Shown: in pieces, positions 1 to 8,012 of the stretch | Numbering within the stretch: position 1 is the first letter of the stretch | Layout of the letters: each line of letters starts with the position of its first letter | Assembly: GCA_041589455.1 (NCBI GenBank) | Contig: JBFHVQ010000035.1 | Coordinates: forward strand, 1-29,303 | Length of the DNA stretch: 29,303 bases | Direction: 5' to 3' | DNA from: SZUA-229 sp041589455 | GTDB taxonomy: Bacteria > Pseudomonadota > Gammaproteobacteria > SZUA-229 | Position numbers and translations under genes: made by a program | The notes under the pieces: generated by a model | Told to the model about the DNA's origin: nothing | Database searches by the model: none | What the model saw: the letters and a program-made list of their open reading frames with translations, nothing else

Positions 1-102
1 CATTGCGATTGAACGTGCATCAGTGAATCCATATGGTGCAGCTAAAGCTGATGAGGAACTTAATGCAGCGAGACAAGCCGCAGATAACAGGCGTTTCAAC
101 AT
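1..102 (-). CDS. N-terminus of a secreted or outer-membrane protein (partial)
   Basis: This is the first 34 codons of a minus-strand gene that runs off the left edge. The start is ATG at 102, preceded on the minus strand by an AGGAG ribosome binding site. The N-terminus begins MLKRLLSAACLAALS and continues through a Ser/Ala-rich stretch to ALA|AP, a typical Sec signal peptide of about 21 residues. The first mature residues, APYGFTDARSIAM, resemble the start of TraF-like or FadL-like beta-barrel proteins (pattern DAR-x-x-x-MG), but too little is present to assign a family. Signal peptide and start are well supported; the barrel assignment is a weak inference. Confidence 0.6.
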   Translation of the reverse strand, partial: MLKRLLSAACLAALSSSSALAAPYGFTDARSIAM

Positions 103-363
103 AATTTACTCCTAACTTTATTTATGTTTTGCTGCAAGAATAGTATCTGATTTTATATGGAAATCAAGAGTGCTACCTGTTCACGCGGAATTTTAGGTTA
201 AAGGCGATAGTGTTTCTGCTAACTAACCTGATGAATTACTTATTAAATATCTGTGTTATGTGAATCTTTAGCTTGTTTTATACGTATTGTAGCTTGATTT
301 ATTATGATTCAGTTAACGTAAACACCAGAAATAAAACTAATTATAAATTTCTAATATCCTTAT

Positions 364-378
364 CTTGTTTCAAACAAG
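364..378. repeat. 15-bp palindrome CTTGTTT-C-AAACAAG
   Basis: Perfect 7-bp arms flank a single central base. The size and symmetry suit a dimeric regulator site. It lies far from both neighbouring gene starts and no regulator can be named. Chance occurrence in AT-rich DNA is possible. Confidence 0.35.
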
Positions 379-638
379 GTCATTAAGATTGCTTAAATTT
401 AGTCATGTGGATGCTTTCTCCTTAAACAGGGGAATGCATACTGTTTTGTGTGCTACAGGTAAAAATGACTTTATGGCTCGTAATGGGTGGTTTATCCCCC
501 AAGCGGATTAAGGAAGCAACCAGGTCATCATGTAAAGTTGAAGTATTTATTATTTTGCAGTGGCTAAATCTAATATATTAAAGAGTAAAAGCGAAATCTA
601 AGCTTTAACCTGGACGACTTGATGTTCCTGTTGAGAAA

Positions 639-713
639 ATGAACTGGTCAGGTATAGAATTACTGGCGGTAATAGTCATGTACGCAGTGGTTATTGTTCT
701 GGTGATTCAGTGA
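639..713 (+). CDS. Possible 24-residue single-pass membrane peptide
   Basis: The ORF starts MNWSGIELL at ATG 639 and stays strongly hydrophobic up to VIVLVIQ before TGA at 711-713. It could form one transmembrane helix, like known small bacterial membrane proteins. The upstream ribosome binding site is weak (GAGAAA directly before the ATG). A six-codon ORF from 622 ends in TGA overlapping this ATG, and the next ORF begins at 713 inside this stop (TGATG), so translational coupling is conceivable. No family is recognised and a random ORF is quite possible. Confidence 0.2.
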   Translation: MNWSGIELLAVIVMYAVVIVLVIQ

Positions 714-830
714 TGAATCTTCATATGTTCCGATCTGACAGTAAAAGTATGAGGTTATACCGTAGTCTTTGTAGAATAGCTGCGATTAACGTTATAGTTG
801 ATAAATGCCTGTCTCTGGATAGTTTGTGCT

Positions 831-878
831 GAATTGCCCTGAATTGTCTTTGGTCAATTCTCTGAACTGACATATGTC
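831..878. promoter_or_regulatory. Operator-like repeats upstream of the dioxygenase gene
   Basis: GAATTG occurs at 831-836 and 841-846, and its inverse CAATTC at 855-860. This gives a 20-bp element with 6-bp arms at 841-860. A second perfect 10-bp palindrome, GACATATGTC, lies at 869-878. A poor -35/-10 pair (TTGGTC at 850-855, 17-bp spacer, TATGTC at 873-878) overlaps both. The position 60-100 bp before the ATG at 936 suits a regulated promoter, but the protein that would bind is unknown. Confidence 0.3.
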
Positions 879-935
879 TTAGTATGCTGCTCCTATTTTA
901 TTGATAGCTGTATTGACAGTCACAGGTATAAGCAT

Positions 936-1856
936 ATGTTCAAGCAAAGCACAGTTACTCAGGTAAGCAACTCACCATTTGAACTTGATAATGAAGAAGC
1001 ATATAAAAAATGGCGAGATCAGAAGTTAACTGCCTATCCAGAAAAACTGTCTGACTTGCTGGTTGAAATAAATGATCCTCGAAAACTCACAGAGCTTGAG
1101 TTTAAGGCAATTCAGAACATTTGTCGTAAGACGAACATGGCGCTCTACGCGAGTAACACTGGTAGCGATCCGGATCCGGAAATTCCGCTTTCCCTGGCAC
1201 GTCGATTTGGTCTGGAAAATATTAATACCAACTGGCTAGCAGATGATACCGGACTGACTTCATTGAAAGTTGCAGACAAAGGTATCAAACAGCAGTACAT
1301 ACCTTACACGAATCGTGCAATAAACTGGCATACCGACGGCTATTATAATCTTTCAAATCGCCAGATTTATGCCCTGAATTTACATGTTGTTCAGCAGGCC
1401 GCTCAAGGAGGAGAGAATGCAATTATGGATCATGAAATTGTTTATATTCTGCTGCGTGAAAAAAATCCTGATTATATACGTGCGCTAATGGGGCCTGATG
1501 TTCTGACTATACCACCCCGAATTGATGAAGGAGGTGCGGTTGCACGAGGAAAGGAATCCGGTGCGGTATTTAATATTTTACCGTCTGGTGATTTGCATAT
1601 GCGCTATACAATTCGAGTGAATAATGTCATCTGGAGTGAAGATGCTTTAACTCAGGATGCCCTGACTTATCTCAGAACAATTTTAAATAGTGAATCAGAA
1701 TACATTTATCGTGGACGCCTGGAAGCAGGAATGGGGCTGGTAAGTAATAATGTATTGCATGATCGTGCTGCATTTGTAGACGATGAAACTCACCAGCGAC
1801 ATTATTATCGTGCGCGTTATTTTAATCGTCTTGAGGGTACCAGTGTTTTGGATTGA
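936..1856 (+). CDS. TauD/TfdA-type Fe(II)/2-oxoglutarate-dependent dioxygenase
   Basis: This 306-residue protein carries the facial triad of the TauD/TfdA superfamily: H132-x-D134 in NWHTDGYYN and a distal H275 in NNVLHDRAAF, followed by Arg residues in RHYYRARY (288-294) that could bind 2-oxoglutarate. Such enzymes couple 2-oxoglutarate decarboxylation to hydroxylation of a substrate, often releasing sulfite, ammonia or a similar group. There is no signal peptide, so it should be cytoplasmic. ATG 936 follows ACAGG at about 12 bases. The N-terminal ~95 residues are polar and not recognised. Neighbours give no substrate: no taurine or sulfonate transporter is nearby, so calling it taurine dioxygenase would be unjustified. 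The superfamily is well supported; the substrate is unknown. Confidence 0.8.
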   Translation: MFKQSTVTQVSNSPFELDNEEAYKKWRDQKLTAYPEKLSDLLVEINDPRKLTELEFKAIQNICRKTNMALYASNTGSDPDPEIPLSLARRFGLENINTNWLADDTGLTSLKVADKGIKQQYIPYTNRAINWHTDGYYNLSNRQIYALNLHVVQQAAQGGENAIMDHEIVYILLREKNPDYIRALMGPDVLTIPPRIDEGGAVARGKESGAVFNILPSGDLHMRYTIRVNNVIWSEDALTQDALTYLRTILNSESEYIYRGRLEAGMGLVSNNVLHDRAAFVDDETHQRHYYRARYFNRLEGTSVLD

Positions 1857-1964
1857 TTGTTAAATGTTTAGATTGTTATAAAGTGTTAAATCAACAGCAG
1901 CTCGATTGTCTGTAAAGGATGTTTTGGCTAACCTAGTATTTCCAGTGAGAATGAAGGAAATGCA

Positions 1965-2300
1965 ATGGATATAGTGCAGGAATTTTTTGATAGCAGAAGT
2001 GAGATAATTCTAGATAATCTAACCGGAATTGGATTCAGTTTTGAAAAAAGTAAAAATATACTGATTCTGGTTACGCTATCATTTGCATTAGCTGTTAAAG
2101 AGCTAGAAATTGAAGAAGTTCTCGCAATGCTGATTGACTGTGATTTAGGGAAATACCTGAATCAGTTCGATATTGATTTTATGGCTCAATTATTATCCAT
2201 GAATCGTGAAGATGTCATCATGGCACTAGAAGCAATATGGCCAATTGTTTGTGGAATCGAAGATGCTAGCCATCACAAGAGTGCAATATCTTCTAATTGA
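1965..2300 (+). CDS. Hypothetical 111-residue helical protein
   Basis: I do not recognise this protein. It has 111 residues, is acidic and probably all-helical, with a hydrophobic stretch around residues 30-45 (ILILVTLSFALAV) too short and too flanked by charges for a confident membrane helix. A second amphipathic region, residues 50-95, ends in a Trp-Pro pair. No signal peptide and no metal or nucleotide motif are visible. ATG 1965 has a good ribosome binding site (GAAGGA about 7 bases upstream). It follows the dioxygenase gene by 108 bp on the same strand, so co-transcription is possible, but it could have its own promoter. Confidence 0.6.
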   Translation: MDIVQEFFDSRSEIILDNLTGIGFSFEKSKNILILVTLSFALAVKELEIEEVLAMLIDCDLGKYLNQFDIDFMAQLLSMNREDVIMALEAIWPIVCGIEDASHHKSAISSN

Positions 2301-2433
2301 AGTCGGCTTGAAAGTGAACCTGGTGATCGACTTTAATGAAGTTTGCAAATCACGCTATTGAAGAGTTGTCTCGTACATTAATACGCAATCAATGCCTGTT
2401 TAGATAACCGGCAGCTATTCACTACAAATATAT

Positions 2434-3306
2434 TTAATTCGACTGGATACCTAGCGCAACAATCATTTTTCTTGCCGCATTGGACAGCGTTCGTTGCTGG
2501 TGTGTAACGACCCCCAGTAAGCGCTCGAACTTTACTTTCTCCACTTGTAATTGGGTGAGCTCTTTACTAAGCATTGAAGTGGGTAACACGCTCCAGCCAA
2601 GCCCAATAGAAACCATCATTTTAATGGTTTCAAGGTAGTTGGTTTCCATGGCTATATTCAAGTTTTGTTCGTTAAGCCCCAGCGCCTGTTCAAGCAGCTC
2701 TCTTGTAAAAGTGTTTTTAGATGGCAGAATCGCAGGTAGCTGGCGAAGTTTTTTGACACTCATGCTACGAGTACTGGCCTCCTTGTGTTGTGCGCTGATC
2801 ACAAAACTCAAGGGATCATGCCAGATGATCTGGCTGGTCAGATGTGGCCAGTCATGGTCAGGCAGGGTTGCAATGGCAATTTCAACATCTCCTTTCAATA
2901 CCGCGCTACAGGCTTCCTCTGAATCCATAAAGCGGATGTCCAGATCAACCTGTGGATAGTTAGTCGTATAGGCGCGCAGTACCGGCGGTAGCCGATGCAG
3001 GCCAATGTGATGACTGGTTGCGATTTTCAGCGTACCCTCGATCCGTTGACTTAAATTACCGATGGCGCGTTTACTCTCTTCCAGTTCAGCTAAAATACGC
3101 AATGCGCTGGGCAATAGGGCCTGACCGGCCTGTGTTAGCTGAATGGTTTTACCGATGCGGTCAAATAAGCGGCTACTGAGTTCTTCTTCCAGCGCGGAAA
3201 TGCGCTTGCTTACGGCGGGCTGTGTAATGAACAGTTTCTCTGCAGCCCGTGAAAAGGAGCCCAGCTGGCTGACGGCAATAAAGGCGGACAGGTTTTGAAT
3301 ATCCAT
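2434..3306 (-). CDS. LysR-family transcriptional regulator, divergent from leuC
   Basis: This 290-residue protein has the LysR N-terminal winged helix-turn-helix (residues 1-60, with SFSRAAEKLFITQPAVSKRI as the recognition region) and a periplasmic-binding-protein-like effector domain from about 90 to 290. It is transcribed away from leuC, with a 148-bp shared control region holding a classic T-N11-A inverted repeat at 3329-3345. A LysR gene next to leuC is seen in other Gammaproteobacteria, for example upstream of leuC in Pseudomonas. It probably controls the leucine genes or its own expression, and the effector may be a pathway intermediate; both are inferences. It is not clearly LeuO, whose location in enterics is similar. 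Confidence 0.9.
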   Translation of the reverse strand: MDIQNLSAFIAVSQLGSFSRAAEKLFITQPAVSKRISALEEELSSRLFDRIGKTIQLTQAGQALLPSALRILAELEESKRAIGNLSQRIEGTLKIATSHHIGLHRLPPVLRAYTTNYPQVDLDIRFMDSEEACSAVLKGDVEIAIATLPDHDWPHLTSQIIWHDPLSFVISAQHKEASTRSMSVKKLRQLPAILPSKNTFTRELLEQALGLNEQNLNIAMETNYLETIKMMVSIGLGWSVLPTSMLSKELTQLQVEKVKFERLLGVVTHQQRTLSNAARKMIVALGIQSN

Positions 3307-3328
3307 TAAAGTTATAGGTCTTTTGCGT

Positions 3329-3345
3329 TATTCCTAATGGGAATA
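3329..3345. promoter_or_regulatory. LysR-type operator candidate TATTCC-N5-GGAATA
   Basis: Perfect 6-bp arms flank five bases, and the core TTCC-N5-GGAA fits the T-N11-A box of LysR regulators. It sits 23 bp upstream of the LysR start codon and about 20 bp before the proposed leuC -35 hexamer. That is where a regulator could repress itself and activate leuC. The symmetry is seen; the function is inferred. Confidence 0.6.
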
Positions 3346-3366
3346 GTTTATATGAAAAAGATGAAT

Positions 3367-3395
3367 TTGTTTTATATTTTGTCGAGGTCTAGAAT
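3367..3395 (+). promoter_or_regulatory. Sigma-70-like promoter for the leu genes
   Basis: TTGTTT at 3367-3372 and TAGAAT at 3390-3395 are separated by exactly 17 bp, upstream of leuC. Transcription would start near 3402, leaving a leader of about 53 bases with an AGGAG site at 3442-3446. This leader is too short for a leucine-codon attenuator and none is seen, so control is more likely by the divergent LysR protein. Confidence 0.5.
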
Positions 3396-3454
3396 TAACA
3401 GTCTGAAAAACACGTTGTACAGCCTCGAATTAGCTGTAACCAGGAGAAGAGCCA

Positions 3455-4864
3455 ATGGCTGGAAAAACCTTATATGATAAGTTATTTGATTCGCATGTAG
3501 TGCGTACCGAGGATGATGGTACGGCATTACTCTATATCGATCGTCATCTGGTGCATGAAGTCACTTCACCTCAGGCTTTTGAGGGACTGAGGCTGGCGAA
3601 CCGTAAACCCTGGCGTACAGATACAGCACTCGCCGTGCCGGATCATAATGTCCCGACCGTCGCAGCAGAACGAGCGAAGGGAATAGAAGATGCGGTTTCA
3701 CGTACTCAGGTAGAAACACTGGACAAGAATACCCGTGAATTTGGTATTACCCAGTTTGCGATGAATGATATTCGGCAGGGTATTGTTCATGTAATTGGTC
3801 CTGAACAAGGTGCGACCTTGCCGGGTATGACCCTGGTGTGTGGTGATTCACATACCGCAACCCATGGCGCTTTTGGTTCTATGGCCTTTGGTATTGGTAC
3901 CTCAGAGGTTGAACATGTGCTGGCAACCCAGTGCCTGTTGCAGCGTCGTATGAAAAACATGCGTATTAATGTTGATGGTGAGCTGGGTGCCGGTGTGACG
4001 GCCAAGGATATTGTTCTGGCGATTATTGGCGAAATCGGTACCGCCGGTGGAACTGGCTATGCTATGGAGTTTGCCGGCACGGCTATTCGCGGTCTGTCGA
4101 TGGAAGGCCGCATGACGATCTGCAATATGGCGATTGAAGCGGGTGCTCGTGTAGGCCTGGTGGCAGTCGATCAAACGACCATTGATTATGTCGAAGGGCG
4201 TCCTTACTCACCTAAAGGCGATCAGTGGGATCAGGCTGTAGCTGCCTGGTTTGAACTACACAGTGATGATGATGCGGTATTTGATCATGAAATCACCTTA
4301 ACAGCCGAAGAAATCAAACCGCAAGTCACCTGGGGGACATCGCCTGAAATGGTGGTGGCGGTGGATGATAAAGTGCCGGATCCTGCGGGTGTTGTGGATA
4401 TGGTGAAGTCTGATGGCATGGCAAAAGCACTGGATTATATGGGGCTGAGAGCGAATACACCTATCAGTGAGATTCCCATTGATAAAGTGTTTATTGGCTC
4501 ATGCACCAACTCACGTATTGAAGATATACAGCAGGCTGCTGACGTTATTAAAGGCCGTAAAGTTGCGAATAACGTCAAACTGGCGATGGTGGTTCCTGGT
4601 TCCGGGCTGGTAAAACAGCAGGCCGAGAAGCAGGGCCTGGACAAAATTTTTATCGAGGCAGGGTTTGAATGGCGCGAGCCGGGTTGTTCGATGTGTTTGG
4701 CGATGAATGCAGATCGTCTCGAACCGGGTGAGCGTTGCGCATCCACTTCTAACCGAAATTTTGAAGGACGCCAGGGACAGGGTGGACGGACTCATCTGGT
4801 AAGTCCAGCGATGGCCGCTGCCGCGGCGATTGCAGGACATTTTGTTGATGTGAGAGATTTCTAG
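3455..4864 (+). CDS. leuC: 3-isopropylmalate dehydratase, large subunit
   Basis: With LeuD it isomerises 2-isopropylmalate to 3-isopropylmalate in leucine synthesis, in the cytoplasm. The 469-residue protein is full length for LeuC. It shows the aconitase-family motifs GDSHTATHGAFG and GSCTNSR, and the three cysteines that bind the 4Fe-4S cluster are in place: C350 in GSCTNSR, and C411 and C414 in EPGCSMC. ATG 3455 follows AGGAG by 8 bases. It is the first gene of a run with an entericidin-like gene, leuD and leuB. leuA is not in the window. Confidence 0.97.
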   Translation: MAGKTLYDKLFDSHVVRTEDDGTALLYIDRHLVHEVTSPQAFEGLRLANRKPWRTDTALAVPDHNVPTVAAERAKGIEDAVSRTQVETLDKNTREFGITQFAMNDIRQGIVHVIGPEQGATLPGMTLVCGDSHTATHGAFGSMAFGIGTSEVEHVLATQCLLQRRMKNMRINVDGELGAGVTAKDIVLAIIGEIGTAGGTGYAMEFAGTAIRGLSMEGRMTICNMAIEAGARVGLVAVDQTTIDYVEGRPYSPKGDQWDQAVAAWFELHSDDDAVFDHEITLTAEEIKPQVTWGTSPEMVVAVDDKVPDPAGVVDMVKSDGMAKALDYMGLRANTPISEIPIDKVFIGSCTNSRIEDIQQAADVIKGRKVANNVKLAMVVPGSGLVKQQAEKQGLDKIFIEAGFEWREPGCSMCLAMNADRLEPGERCASTSNRNFEGRQGQGGRTHLVSPAMAAAAAIAGHFVDVRDF

Positions 4865-4874
4865 GGCTTATTGA

Positions 4875-5075
4875 ATGAAAACGTTATTGCTGAGTGTGAT
4901 CGTGCTGTTATCACTAACTGCGTGTAAAGAGTTTGCCAGAGAAGTGGCAGATGACAGTGAGCAACTTGCCAAAAATGCGGGCAGTGCAGTAAAAGGCGCA
5001 GCTAAAGCGCTGGGTGATGCTGGTAATGAGCTAGCAAAAGGTATTCAGCAAACCATTCAGGACAATACCGATTAA
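4875..5075 (+). CDS. Entericidin-like small lipoprotein between leuC and leuD
   Basis: The 66-residue product starts MKTLLLSVIVLLSLTAC, a lipoprotein signal peptide with lipobox LTAC and lipidated Cys17. The mature part is short, Ala/Lys/Asp-rich and amphipathic (for example NAGSAVKGAAKALGDAGNEL), as in EcnA/EcnB entericidins, which are small envelope lipoproteins linked to stress or toxin-antidote function. It lies 10 bp after leuC and 24 bp before leuD, clearly inside the leu operon. As I recall, an entericidin-type gene at this spot is also common in Betaproteobacteria. The lipoprotein is near certain; any toxin role is not shown. Confidence 0.85.
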   Translation: MKTLLLSVIVLLSLTACKEFAREVADDSEQLAKNAGSAVKGAAKALGDAGNELAKGIQQTIQDNTD

Positions 5076-5099
5076 ACCATAAAGATCAGGCGAATTATT

Positions 5100-5741
5100 A
5101 TGGAAAAATTTACAACAGTAACCGGAATAGTGGCACCCATGGATCGACCCAATGTTGATACCGATGCAATTATTCCTAAACAATATTTAAAATCAATCAA
5201 GCGTTCTGGTTTTGGGCCAAATGCGTTTGATGACTGGCGTTACCTCGATCCAGGCGCACCGGATATCGATAATACAACACGCCGTATAAATCCGGAATTT
5301 GTGCTTAATAAAGAGCCCTATGATAAGGCAACAATATTAATAGCTCGCGAAAACTTTGGTTGCGGCTCTTCACGTGAGCATGCGGTATGGGCACTGGATG
5401 ATTTTGGCTTTCGCGCAGTGATTGCGCCAAGTTTTGCGGATATCTTTTTTAGTAACAGTTTTAAGAATGGCATGCTGCCAATTGTATTGAACGCTGAAAT
5501 TGTTGATGGACTATTCAAAAAGCTTGAAGCAAAAAAAGGTTTCGAATTAACAGTTGATCTCAAGGCGCAGAAAGTGATCACAGAAGATGGTGAAGAATAT
5601 GCTTTTGATATCGATGACTTTAAAAAGCATTGTCTGTTAAATGGGCTGGACGATATTGCACTGACATTAACGCATGCAGAAGATATCAAGGCTTACGAAG
5701 AACAGCGTAAACAATCTGCACCCTGGTTGTTTCAGGGCTAA
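5100..5741 (+). CDS. leuD: 3-isopropylmalate dehydratase, small subunit
   Basis: LeuD is the swivelling subunit that pairs with LeuC. The 213-residue length matches bacterial LeuD of the proteobacterial type. Recognisable motifs are the N-terminal NVDTDAIIPKQYLK, and NFGCGSSREHAVWAL, where the loop contacts substrate. The start ATG 5100 is preceded by AGGCG. A 71-bp spacer separates it from leuB, with no terminator seen, so one transcript for leuC, the lipoprotein gene, leuD and leuB is likely. Confidence 0.97.
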   Translation: MEKFTTVTGIVAPMDRPNVDTDAIIPKQYLKSIKRSGFGPNAFDDWRYLDPGAPDIDNTTRRINPEFVLNKEPYDKATILIARENFGCGSSREHAVWALDDFGFRAVIAPSFADIFFSNSFKNGMLPIVLNAEIVDGLFKKLEAKKGFELTVDLKAQKVITEDGEEYAFDIDDFKKHCLLNGLDDIALTLTHAEDIKAYEEQRKQSAPWLFQG

Positions 5742-5812
5742 CGATAACTATTTAAACAGATAATACATAACGTGAAGTCAGTATGGCCTGCGTTAAATAA
5801 AGGTACTAGAAC

Positions 5813-6889
5813 ATGACACAAAAAATTGCAATTTTGCCCGGTGATGGTATTGGCCCTGAAATCGTTGCTGAGGCGGTAAAGGTAATTAATTACCTGAAAG
5901 ATAATGCAGGTCTTGATGTGGAATTAAGCGAGGCAGCAGTCGGTGGGGCTGGTTATGATGCAGCAGGTGATCCACTACCTGATGCGACACTGGAATTATG
6001 TAAAAACTCAGATGCGATTTTACTGGGTGCAGTCGGTGGTCCACAGTATGAATCTCTGCCGCGAGAAAAGCGTCCGGAAAAAGGCCTGTTGGGTTTACGA
6101 TCAGAACTTCAATTATTTTCTAATTTGCGTCCCGCGATTTTGTATCCTCAACTGGCAGATGCGTCTTCACTGAAAGCTGAAATTGTTGCCGGCCTGGATA
6201 TTATGATTGTACGAGAATTGACTGGTGGTATTTATTTTGGCCAGCCACGAGCCATTATCGAGAAAGATGGTGAGCGTTATGGCTATAACACTGCTGGATA
6301 CAAAGAAAGCGAAATCGAGCGTATTGGCCGCTCGGCCTTTGATATTGCAATGAAGCGTGGCAAGCGAGTTTGTTCGGTTGATAAAGCGAATGTACTGGAA
6401 GTGTCCGAGCTGTGGCGAGAAGTGATGGAACGCGTTGCCAAAGACTATCCAGAAGTAGAATTGAGTCACATGTATGTAGATAATGCAGCAATGCAGCTAG
6501 TCAAGTGGCCCAAGCAGTTTGACGTTATGGTCACCAGTAACCTGTTTGGTGATGTGCTTTCCGATGCAGCGGCGATGCTGACGGGTTCGATTGGTATGTT
6601 GCCTTCCGCGTCTTTAGATGAACATGGTCGCGGTATGTATGAGCCGATTCATGGTTCTGCGCCTGATATTGCTGGCAAGGGTATTGCAAATCCACTAGCA
6701 ACGATTCTTTCAGTTTCGATGATGCTTCGATACAGCCTTAATAACGAAGCGGTTGCACAACGTATTGATGACGCCGTGGGCAAGGTGCTGGATCAGGGTT
6801 TACGCACACCGGATATTATGTCCGATGGTTGTACCGAAGTGGGAACGGCTGCCATGGGTGATGCCGTTGTAGATGCATTGAAAGATTAA
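5813..6889 (+). CDS. leuB: 3-isopropylmalate dehydrogenase
   Basis: LeuB oxidatively decarboxylates 3-isopropylmalate with NAD+ to give 2-oxoisocaproate, the last pathway-specific step before transamination to leucine. The 358-residue protein has the family N-terminus IAILPGDGIGPEI, the substrate-binding arginines in the RSELQLFSNLRP region, the catalytic Tyr/Lys segments (GGIYFGQPR, VDKANVLE), metal-binding aspartates in SNLFGDVLSDAAA, and the NAD-binding EPIHGSAPDIAGKGIANP. ATG 5813 has AGG about 8 bases upstream. It is the last leucine gene here; asd follows after 57 bp. Confidence 0.97.
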   Translation: MTQKIAILPGDGIGPEIVAEAVKVINYLKDNAGLDVELSEAAVGGAGYDAAGDPLPDATLELCKNSDAILLGAVGGPQYESLPREKRPEKGLLGLRSELQLFSNLRPAILYPQLADASSLKAEIVAGLDIMIVRELTGGIYFGQPRAIIEKDGERYGYNTAGYKESEIERIGRSAFDIAMKRGKRVCSVDKANVLEVSELWREVMERVAKDYPEVELSHMYVDNAAMQLVKWPKQFDVMVTSNLFGDVLSDAAAMLTGSIGMLPSASLDEHGRGMYEPIHGSAPDIAGKGIANPLATILSVSMMLRYSLNNEAVAQRIDDAVGKVLDQGLRTPDIMSDGCTEVGTAAMGDAVVDALKD

Positions 6890-6946
6890 AAAATTGTTAC
6901 AGTCGCCAGGTCGCGGCTCTAGTCATTCATTTTCAGGAATTAAATT

Positions 6947-7969
6947 ATGAGTAAAACATACGATGTTGCGGTAGTCGGTGCCACAGGTGCGGTTGGGGAA
7001 ACCATGTTATCCATTCTGGCAGAACGTAATTTCCCGGTGGGTAAGGTCTATCCATTGGCATCAGAGCGTTCAGCGGGCAAGAAAGTTGAATTTGGCGATA
7101 CCATGCTAACGGTTGAGAATCTGGCGGACTTTGATTTCTCTAAAGTGCAGATAGGTTTGTTCTCTGCAGGAGGCTCTATTTCAGCAGAGTTTGCACCTAA
7201 GGCGGCGGCAGCAGGCTGTGTGGTTATTGATAATACGTCAGAGTTTCGTTATGTCGATGATATTCCCCTGGTGGTTCCCGAGGTTAATCCGCACGCCATT
7301 GCAAATTATAAAGACAAAGGAATTATTGCGAATCCTAATTGTTCAACCATTCAGATGCTGGTTGCACTAAAGCCGATTCATGATGCGGTTGGTATTTCGA
7401 GAATTAATGTTTGTACTTATCAGGCGGTTTCAGGCACAGGCAAGGAAGCGATTGAAGAATTAGCCACACAGACCGCTAAGTTACTTAATGGTAAGCCGGT
7501 AGATTGCGAAGTGTATCCCAAGCAAATCGCCTTTAATGTGTTGCCACATATTGATGTGTTCCAGGATAACGGCTATACCAAGGAAGAAATGAAGATGGTC
7601 TGGGAAACCAGGAAAATTATGGAAGATGACGAAATTCTGGTTAACCCAACGGCAGTACGTGTACCGGTTTTCTATGGTCACTCTGAGGCGGTTCATATTG
7701 AAACACGCGAAAAGTTGAGTGCAGAAGCCTGTCGGGAGTTGCTGGAAAAGGCGCCAGGTGTGCAGGTGATGGATGAGCGTAAGGATGGTGGATATCCGAC
7801 GGCGGTAACTGAAGGTGCGACCACTGACCCTACCTATGTCGGCCGAATTCGTGAAGATATTTCTCATGAGAAGGGCTTAAATCTGTGGGTAGTGGCAGAT
7901 AATGTGCGAAAAGGCGCTGCCCTGAATAGTGTGCAAATTGCAGAGATTTTGATAAAAGACTATTTATAA
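6947..7969 (+). CDS. asd: Aspartate-semialdehyde dehydrogenase
   Basis: Asd reduces aspartyl phosphate to aspartate semialdehyde with NADPH, feeding lysine/diaminopimelate, threonine and methionine synthesis. The 340-residue protein begins with the nucleotide-binding GATGAVGE. It has the catalytic nucleophile C132 in NPNCSTIQM and the likely acid-base H245 in FYGHSEAV. Presence of the cysteine separates it from Usg-type paralogues that sit at the same spot but are inactive. The order leuB-asd-fimV is the usual gammaproteobacterial one. An AGGA site precedes ATG 6947. Confidence 0.96.
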   Translation: MSKTYDVAVVGATGAVGETMLSILAERNFPVGKVYPLASERSAGKKVEFGDTMLTVENLADFDFSKVQIGLFSAGGSISAEFAPKAAAAGCVVIDNTSEFRYVDDIPLVVPEVNPHAIANYKDKGIIANPNCSTIQMLVALKPIHDAVGISRINVCTYQAVSGTGKEAIEELATQTAKLLNGKPVDCEVYPKQIAFNVLPHIDVFQDNGYTKEEMKMVWETRKIMEDDEILVNPTAVRVPVFYGHSEAVHIETREKLSAEACRELLEKAPGVQVMDERKDGGYPTAVTEGATTDPTYVGRIREDISHEKGLNLWVVADNVRKGAALNSVQIAEILIKDYL

Positions 7970-7986
7970 TCTATAGTTACATCTGC

Positions 7987-8012
7987 ATGCTAAAGTTTAT
8001 TCTTAGCATTTT
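7987..8012 (+). terminator. Weak hairpin after asd
   Basis: The arms ATGCTAA (7987-7993) and TTAGCAT (8003-8009) are perfect and followed by a short T run (8009-8012). The stem is AT-rich, so termination would be leaky at best. It falls between asd and fimV, where a transcript end is reasonable. Confidence 0.35.

Larger units (their letters stand above)
103..935. other. AT-rich intergenic region with palindromes and tiny ORFs
   Basis: About 830 bases hold no recognisable gene. They include a 15-bp palindrome at 364-378, possible tiny ORFs at 465-581 (38 codons), 639-713 (24 codons, hydrophobic) and 713-832 (39 codons), and operator-like repeats at 831-878 just before the dioxygenase gene. 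The region is visibly richer in A+T than the flanking genes. It must carry the promoter of the dioxygenase gene and of the partial minus-strand gene. No tRNA or rRNA was recognised. Confidence 0.5.

Noticed and set aside
465..581. 38-codon ORF preceded by ACAGGTAAA
   Set aside because: No recognisable composition or family; ORFs of this length are expected by chance in 830 bp.
3396..3454. Possible leucine attenuator leader before leuC
   Set aside because: The leader is under 60 bases, has no run of Leu codons in a short ORF and no terminator/antiterminator pair.
3902..4840. Several minus-strand open frames of 90-109 codons inside leuC
   Set aside because: leuC is an unmistakable full-length gene on the plus strand; these frames show no family features.
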